Source of the DNA: Tetmemena sp. SeJ-2015
Taxonomy: Eukaryota > Ciliophora > Spirotrichea > Sporadotrichida > Oxytrichidae
Reading direction: 5' to 3'
Assembly (NCBI GenBank): GCA_027382625.1
Contig: JAJKFJ010020874.1
Coordinates: 62,001-126,000 of the forward strand
Length of the DNA: 64,000 nucleotides
Part shown: piece by piece, positions 57,320 through 64,000 of the stretch
How the letters are laid out: each line of letters starts with the position of its first letter
Numbering within the stretch: the first letter of the stretch is position 1
Notes under the pieces: model-generated
Told to the model about the DNA's origin: nothing
Databases searched by the model: none
What the model saw: the letters and a program-made list of their open reading frames with translations, nothing else
Program-made: the position numbers and the translations under genes

Positions 57320-57770
57320 AAAGTTGTTTCAATTTAACTAACATTACAATCAAAATTAGGGGAAAAATTATGATAATAATGATAAGTCCAAGCCTTTCAA
57401 CTTAAAATTTACCATATTATATGCTTTAATAATTTTTAATTTAGGGTTTAAAAAGGCATTACTTTTAGTTTAAAAAAGATTTTTTAAAATTAAAATTTTT
57501 TGTGCAATTTTTAAAAATTTTTTTTAAAAGGATTCTTAAAAATAAAAAGCTTATTCTTCTATCTCTTTCTTCCTCTGAAACATTTCCACCTAGTGCCATA
57601 GTTATATTTTAACTTTCATGAGGAAGTATTCTTACTTGAAATTTGATCCTCATCAAACTACTTATCTTTCTTCAAGATGGCTTTTTAGTTGAATTCGGGA
57701 TGCGACTTTTATTTAAAATTTAAATTCCCTTTTTTTTTAATAAAATTTAAAAAAAACGGGTTAACAAGAT
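57320..57770. other. AT-rich spacer with homopolymer runs
   Basis: About 450 bp, dominated by A and T runs near 57420-57540 and 57700-57760. I see no coding content. It may contain macronuclear chromosome ends or eliminated DNA; low base quality is another possibility. Confidence 0.5.
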
Positions 57771-57774
57771 AGTG

Positions 57775-60166
57775 AGTGGTTAAAATTACTGTGTTTAGTT
57801 TTCATAATTATTGTTTGAATCATCTGAATTACTGAAGGTATACATGAGTCATACTCCACAATCTCTTCAACTATTCCAAATTTACCATACTTTCTAGTGG
57901 ACTTTTGCTAATATACCCTTTCTTAAACCACTGTTCTCTTGTTAATCAGCTATCAAAATACTAAAATATACTCTAAAATTAACAAGAATTTAGTGTAAAC
58001 TGTCTGCTCCTTGCTTCTCAAGTAGGCTAAGAAAAATCTAAGACAACTATCTGCTTCTGTCCACTCTTTATCAGCTGCTCAAATTTGCTTGAGAGTAAGC
58101 TTCCAATCGTTTTAAACTATCTAGCAGGTGTATGTTTCTTGCACTTATTCTTTCCAGATCAAGAGTACGTCTTGATCCTAAGTCAGCATCGCAGATATTT
58201 CATACACCATATTGAAATTACCCAACCCTCTAAGATATAAATAAATTTACTTAAAAGAACTTACAATAACTGGGAGCAGATCTCAATAAGCTTTTTGAGT
58301 TTGTTAATTTTGTAGTCATAGATATTTTCCTCATCGTTTCTATTTTAAGTGTCCGATGAGGTCTGCAGCGAAGGCTGAGCAATGACATAGTTTTTAAGCA
58401 TGGCAGTGACTAAACTCATGTACTCTAGGTATTTACGATCCTTAGATTTTTCTACACAAAATTAGCAATTTCTAAAGCTTACCTTGAAATTGAATAAGGG
58501 CTTGGTGAAGATATGGCTAACTCTTAGGCTTCTTAAGAATTACAGATCGATGCTATGAAGTAGCTGAGCTAGTTTAGTATGGTCAAAACCCAAACTGAAA
58601 TGATCAAGGATCACTTTGTGATAGTTTAAATCCTTCATAAGCTGATCTTGCTTTACTAAGTGCTAGAAAATTGCTCGCAAGATTTTTAGAATCTACTAAA
58701 GCAGTCCTGCATGCTCTCTCGCAAGCAGTTGCTCTTTAAGATATTCATCTTCTTCTTAGTTTCTAAACTTTGAAAATGAATCTGGGGATTGAAGGTTGAG
58801 TCTTGATAAGCGATGCCCTTCTTGTTCACATACTTGAATAGCCGATTACACAAAGTAAGATAGCTTTTATTTAGCTCCTTCCTTATCTTTGGATATTTCC
58901 TCTTGATGCTCCACAATCAACATTTGCAAGGTCTCTGTGGTAAAGCGAAGTTGCTAGAAAGATTTCATTGAAAAAGTGTAGAAAAAGCAGGCTATCAAAA
59001 TATCCATATCGCCCAAATTGAAGAATACCAGAAAGGTTTCTGCAACCATCTTTCTCATATCATCACACTAGAGGTTTGTGGATATAGATCTTACAATGAA
59101 TAAGAGTAAATCTAGCTTCTTCACCTTCTGCCTCGAAGCTGTATTTTAATTAGAAGTCTAGGGATCTGTCAAGGCTTGGATGAGCTTGAAGTCAAGTTAA
59201 ATTTCTCCTTTATCTCTTAGCTCTATTTAGTAAGGAAGGTAATTCTAAAGTTTGCTTAGTTCCTCGTTTGATATAGCAGAGTCATAATTGGAGCTGTTAA
59301 AGTCTTTAAGAGTACCAGATGGTTCGCGTTTCAGCTTAAGTCTGTTTTCTTTAATCATTTTAACTTCCTCGTTAATCATAATCTCCTAAACCTGTTTTGA
59401 TAACTTCTTCATATCGTACTTTTCCAAAATTTTAATGGCTTCAATATCTTCTCTTAAAATTTAAAGCTATAGACATCTATATTATTTCTTGCTTATTTTC
59501 CTGTTAGTTTTATTTCTCTTGCTTTCCAAGTTCATTTTGGAAAATACTGCTAGATACTTTCTTCTTCCTAAAGAGCTTATCATTTTTCTTTTAAAGATTT
59601 TCTTCTAAACAAGGCTTGTTCAAAGCTTTTGTGCAAATTTAGATTGCTGCTTTAATTCAGCCTCCTCTTGGATTTGCTTTTGCAAGATTTCATTCTACTT
59701 ATTGATGAGCTCCAGCTTTCTGATTTTGTCTTAATCTGCTCCATTATCCACTCTCAGAAGTTCAAACTCCATCGTAAGCTTTTGAGTCATGGACATGTGC
59801 AATAAAAAGGAAGCCAATGAGAAATTAAGCGTATAAGATATGTGCTTATTACCTCCTTGGGCATTTGAGGCATGCGTCTAAGTTTGATAGCCAGATTTCT
59901 AGTCGCTCTGAGCTTTTTGCTGGAGCATTTTGATCTCTGTTACTTTCAGAAGTTTGCGAGTGAAGTCCTTTATTTCTAAGTTATGGTGCTTCTCTTTCAC
60001 TTCGTGTGAGATTGAGTCCTCGTCTGCTATATCGTCCTCGCCCTCTATCACTCAAACCAAGCTCCGTTTCTATAATGTAAGGCAAATATTGATTACATAC
60101 AATACTAGGTTGCTTCTTTGAGAGCTAGTTCAATTTTCTGATAGCATCAAGCGTAGATTAAACCAT
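57775..60166 (-). CDS. Coiled-coil protein, unrecognised
   Basis: The ATG complement is 60164-60166 (MVQSTLDAIRKLNQLSKKQP). Coding then appears as an acidic part (EGEDDIADEDSISHEVKEK), a coiled-coil part (RKLELINKQNEILQKQIQEE) and a helical conserved-looking body (LDLLLFIVRSISTNLQCDDM, RKMVAETFLVFFNLGDMDIL, KKMNILKSNCLRESMQDCF). The last readable frame is KYGKFGIVEEIVEYDSCIPS near 57870. The exact stop was not determined. Several interruptions (near 60070, 59830, 59460, 58240-58280, 57960) are introns or IESs. No domain was recognised. Confidence 0.55.
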
Positions 60167-60339
60167 TATATTTAAAATGGGTTACCGAAAATATAAGCTA
60201 TAGGTAGCAGTGGGATTATGAATTTTCACTCCCTCTTCAAAATTATTATGGAATTAAAATGATTAAGAAATTAATTACTATAGTGCAAAAAGGACAAAGT
60301 ACTTGAGGGGATGCTTAAATGCATTTACTCCACAAATAT

Positions 60340-60678
60340 TCATCTTGCTCCAGCACCGATACCTCCTCTGCCTCTGCTCTTAGAAAGTAGAGCGTTCTTT
60401 CCTTTTTTGGCCTGATTTGCGATTCTTTTGAACATGGGTGAGTTCTTGAGCATGTCTGGGATTATGATGAATCTGACTTGACTACCTCTCACGAACACCT
60501 AGTCCAAATGGTAGGGCTTGCCGTCCTTTCCAGTCACATATACATCATCAAGGCGCATGTTCATTGTGTCCTCAGCCTCCATCAAGTACCCTCTGTAGAG
60601 CTCTCCTGACTTCAACTCAACAGTGATAACGTGGTTCTCAGCTTCGTGAAGCAACTTAATTGGCACACCGATACTCAT
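60340..60678 (-). CDS. Small nuclear ribonucleoprotein Sm D3
   Basis: A core spliceosomal Sm protein. The ATG complement is 60676-60678: MSIGVPIKLLHEAENHVITV, then ELKSGELYRGYLMEAEDTMN (Sm1 motif), RLDDVYVTGKDGKPYHLDQV, and FVRGSQVRFIIIPDMLKNSP (Sm2 motif), with a short Gly/Arg tail (KSRGRGGIGAGAR) before TGA complement 60340-60342. At 112 residues it has the usual SmD3 size. One TAG is read as the Gln of HLDQVFVRG, a conserved position in SmD3 and a direct check of the code. No intron or IES is needed. Confidence 0.97.
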
Positions 60679-60759
60679 TTTCCCTCTCTCTTGAATTTAT
60701 TATTTATATTCTTTAAATTTGCAATTAATTGACTAAAAAATTGCTAAGTTTAAATATCG

Positions 60760-63700
60760 CCTAAATTTTATAGATGGCTTTTATTAGTCCTTGGTAGCAT
60801 CAGCCTGCGTACTCTACTCTTAATTTACCTATCTTCGAGATCTCTTAATACTTTGCTTGGTAGGTTTTACCTTTTCTTTAGGCTTAGTTCCCTAAACAAC
60901 TTCGACTGTTTGACTCTATTCCCTCAATTCTTTAAAATACTTGCTTCACTCAATAAGTTAAATTAAAGATCTTATGATACAGAAGTTTCAGTGAATTCTT
61001 CTATCTTGCATTATATTTCCACACTCTTAACTTCAGTCTCAATATAACACTATAAGCCCATCTCCTTACTCTATCTCCAAAGTTATATTTTTATACTTAA
61101 ATTAAAAGTCTACTAGGGGAAACTGTCAATTGAGTTTTAAGCACAGAGGTTTTTGCAGTCTTCTCTCCGCCTTCAACTATCCCAGCCCCGGAATCTCTAT
61201 TCCTCCGATAAGTAACACTTTAATTTAGACCAGCAGCAGCTTTATCCTTTCTATCTTAGCTCTAGAAGCTAGAAACCTGAACTGTTGTTACCCCTCCATC
61301 CTGCTGACCTAATGATTAATTTTTCTTCTGCTAGAAAGTACTGAGATTCTTCTATTATATTCATGTATTTTACTTCAAAAGTCTATTTGAAGGCGTTTGA
61401 TTTTTGGGGAGAGGATGAATATCTCTCAAACTCTGTATTGATTCAGCATCTTCGTTGCTGTTTAAGCTATTCGAGTCTTCGTCTTTCGATTATAAAAATA
61501 TATATTCGAAGTATCTATGATTGGTTGAGCTTCTCCTTAAAGCCTTGTTTAATGGGGGGTCTATCCCTGGAGTTCTTTTAAGTACGGGTAGGAGTCAAAA
61601 GCAGTCCATCATCTCTTTTGAAGTTCAAGTTAGGAGAGAGCAAGCCGATGCTGCTCTCCTCGTATCTCTTTTCGTTACTCCCTTTCGAATCTAGCACTGA
61701 TCTCTTGTTAATACCAAGAGCAGATTATTGCTATCCAATAATAATTTGCTTGGTCTTTAGTATAACCCTGGTGTTCAATTCTTTTAAGTTTGGTCTAAAT
61801 TTTAATCAATCATCATTATAACCACATATTATACTAATACTTAAATTTTTGTGGATTCATGAGGTGCAGAATGAACTCATCATGTGAAGGATCTATCTTG
61901 AGGAACCTCATTACGCTCTCGTGCTGGAGAGCTGCAATCAGACTTTTTAATTCTTTGTCATGCGGCTGCCAGATCTCTTCAACTAGATGCAATCGAGAGA
62001 GTTTAATTGCGTTCCTCACCTCTGAGAATTAAATCCATTATAAATAATCAATTGGACGGCAACTTGATCAATGGTTTTTATCTAAAATCATTATCCTAAT
62101 TATAATTAATCTTCAATAAGAAAAGCGAATTTATAGAATTTTATAAATTTCGATTTTGTGTTTGCTAGTTTGTTTGTCTTCTTATATTTAAATCTGATGT
62201 GGATGTTATTTTTAAAATGAAAGTTAAGCATTGGTCTTTAAATTAATTGAAAACTCTAACTTCATTATCAAAATAAAGGTTTTTAAATTAATTTAAATTT
62301 TAATTCTATTTGTCAAAAATGCTTTTCATATATTTTGACTTACCTAATTATACACCTTAGAGAAATCAAAAGCTTAGATATTGCTATAGTCCGTAGAACT
62401 GATAAGTTGCTTCAGTTCTTCTGAGACTTCGGCAAGTCCCAACCCAGAGATTATTTTCCTCAACTACTCTTCAAAAAAGGAAAGAGAGACCTCACTCTCC
62501 TTAAGCTTCTGCATGTATACAAAATTAAAAAGTAGAAATTACAAAATATATTCCTCCTTCTCAACTGTAATGTTGTGAGTTTCAGTCCTAAGATACTAAA
62601 TCTCGTATTTTTGCTTCTCCGACTGCGATTAGAAATTCCTCACTATCTTGATTATTGATACACTTAAATTAATTAAGCAACTACTCTAGAAGATATTTAT
62701 TTATACTATAACTGGGCTAATTTTCTCTGAAAATTGAATTAAAGATAGTCTATTTACCCTTGCATCTTCTAAGTCAGTTGGATTCTATGAAATAAATAAG
62801 AGAGCAATTAAGAATTGATATTAATGCTTTGACGAGTATCCTGTTGATCTCTTCATCTGAGATGTAGTCGTTCATTACTTTACTTTGGTAGTCATTCATC
62901 ATCATCTCAGTTTACTCCAGTTTCTGCATCATCTCCAGTTTGTATTCATTGAAGGCGGTCTATCATAACATTTATAATGCATGATGTGCTTACCTCTTGG
63001 GCTGAAATGTAAAACTCATGATGCTTAGATACTAAGTCCAGTTTTCTCTTCCACGCTTTCACGATTTACTCTCGTTCTATCTCATACCCCTTCATGTCAT
63101 CTTAACAATTATTATATCACACACATCATAATCTATCTTCTAGCTTCTTCTCAAATTCTTCTACTGTAGTCCAAAGCTCTCCTTTCAGTTGCAGTATGTC
63201 CTCATTAGTGTCTATTTTTATCTAGTCCCATTCGTGCATCATCTAACTTATCTGCTCGCCCGGGGGGTTATCTCCAAGCAAGCGATGCGTGTAGGGCCTA
63301 TCCTCACTTATAAGACCTAGTTTATAAACGGCTTCTATATTGTTGTCCTCTATGTCCTCTGCGATAACTGATAACTGCTTGCACTTCTAAGTCACCTCTG
63401 CAAACATTTACTTCACCTATCCAAATCTGTCTTCACAAAATCCCATATATATAAATCAAAATTAAGGACACATGAAATCCTTCTTCCTTTATTCCTCTCT
63501 TAAAAATTCCTGTTCCTTCTCCTAGATCTTTTTGAAATCGTACTCTTTGAATTTATTGCCTTTGGTTTGGCTTTCAAAAAAAAATAATCAATCATTTATT
63601 GAATGATGAGTAGTTCATTCTTTTCTGGGTGTGCCAGTATTTATTCTAGAGTGTCTAGATGAGAATAATCTCTAGGATTGCCTGGAGTGCTCATGAACTC

Positions 63701-64000
63701 CTTTATCATGTCTGAGTTCTTGAATAGCCCCTCTCATTATGAAGTTGTTCAGCTATAGTCAAATAATAAGGAAAAGCAATTTTAATTGAATTATTTTATT
63801 ATGGTATTTTACTATGTAAAGTGTCTCAAGTTACTTACATTTTGCACGTACTCCATCAACAGCTTCTATAATCCAGATGACTTTAGCATCAAATTAGACC
63901 ATAGCAACTTGTTTTTTTAAAACTTCTCTGTCACCTAAAAGTTAAATTCATTAAGGATTAGAGAGGAGGATTTTCAATCGTATACAAACTGAGGATGCAT
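60760..64000 (-). CDS. Large coiled-coil protein, 5' partial
   Basis: Enters from the right edge. Readable parts from N to C: KNSDMIKEFMSTPGNPRDYS, LDTLEQILAHPEKNELLIIQ (63600-63715); NKFKEYDFKKIQEKEQEFLR; MHEWDQIKIDTNEDILQLKG, ELWTTVEEFEKKLEDR; KRKLDLVSKHHEFYISAQE; ETHNITVEKEEYI; LRKIISGLGLAEVSEELKQL; VEEIWQPHDKELKSLIAALQ; then a Ser/Asp-rich region rejoined across the IES at 61488-61518 (KEKLNQS, KDEDSNSLNSNEDAESIQS) and a basic end (KPKEKVKPTKQSIKRSRRQV). Interruptions at about 62020-62340, 62520, 62660-62830, 62970, 63100, 63440-63480, 63580 and 63770-63830 are introns or IESs. No TGA was found before the SmD3 start. Could be more than one gene; the coiled-coil nature is clear, the identity is not. 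Confidence 0.55.
61488..61518. other. IES, pointer GATT (plus strand)
   Basis: A 31-bp AT-rich insertion; repeats at 61488 and 61519. Excision joins KEKLNQS to KDEDSNSLNSNEDAE on the minus strand. Confidence 0.8.

Noticed and set aside
1..64000. CRISPR arrays, bacterial operons, rRNA genes
   Set aside because: No regularly spaced repeats, no Shine-Dalgarno-led gene strings and no rRNA signature were seen. Gene content and code are ciliate nuclear.

Overview
The window looks like germline (micronuclear) DNA of a spirotrich ciliate of the Oxytricha/Stylonychia/Tetmemena type. Three things read from the sequence support this. (1) Conserved proteins only read through if TAA and TAG mean glutamine and TGA is the sole stop (PP2C, SmD3, CYB5D1, PABP, SAMHD1-like and others), so conventional ORF calling sees only fragments. 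(2) Reading frames are repeatedly interrupted by short AT-rich insertions flanked by 2-8 bp direct repeats. Removing the insertion plus one repeat copy restores conserved domains in frame. These behave as internal eliminated sequences (IESs) with pointers. GT-AG introns occur as well. (3) A G4T4 repeat sits inside the contig at the end of a transposon-like element, as in TBE elements.

Layout. 1-3757: condensin subunit, minus strand, running off the left edge. 3953-8337: RING-CH membrane protein, doublecortin-Ras fusion, and a Q/S-rich protein. 8513-11889: CAMK-like kinase with a very long Gln-rich tail, minus. 12540-20772: CYB5D1-like axonemal protein, poly(A)-binding protein, SAMHD1-like gene. 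20985-24930: a decayed copy of a block (flank + aspartyl protease + PP2C) whose better-preserved copy lies at 37560-41550. 24901-30728: TBE-like transposon relic inserted in the decayed PP2C, containing a 577-bp GC-rich foldback palindrome. 30935-36588: a scrambled beta-helix gene, C-terminal half on minus and N-terminal half on plus, joined by a 13-bp pointer. 36768-37511: polytopic membrane protein. 38062-43044: aspartyl protease, PP2C, TMBIM/Bax-inhibitor-like protein. 43277-46380: a scrambled Aurora kinase gene, N-terminal half on plus and C-terminal half on minus, with a complete MAPK gene between the halves. 46593-53896: helical protein, TIM50/CTD-phosphatase-like protein, mitochondrial carrier, large helical protein, ankyrin protein. 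54042-64000: two large minus-strand genes, SmD3, and a coiled-coil gene leaving the right edge.

Most genes are ordinary housekeeping or ciliary genes. The interest is in their germline organisation: two inverted scrambled loci, one containing another gene, at least two dozen pointer-resolved IESs, a germline duplication with unequal decay, and a telomere-repeat-ended transposon. Gene ends are given to the base where start, stop and frame were read; elsewhere they are stated as approximate.
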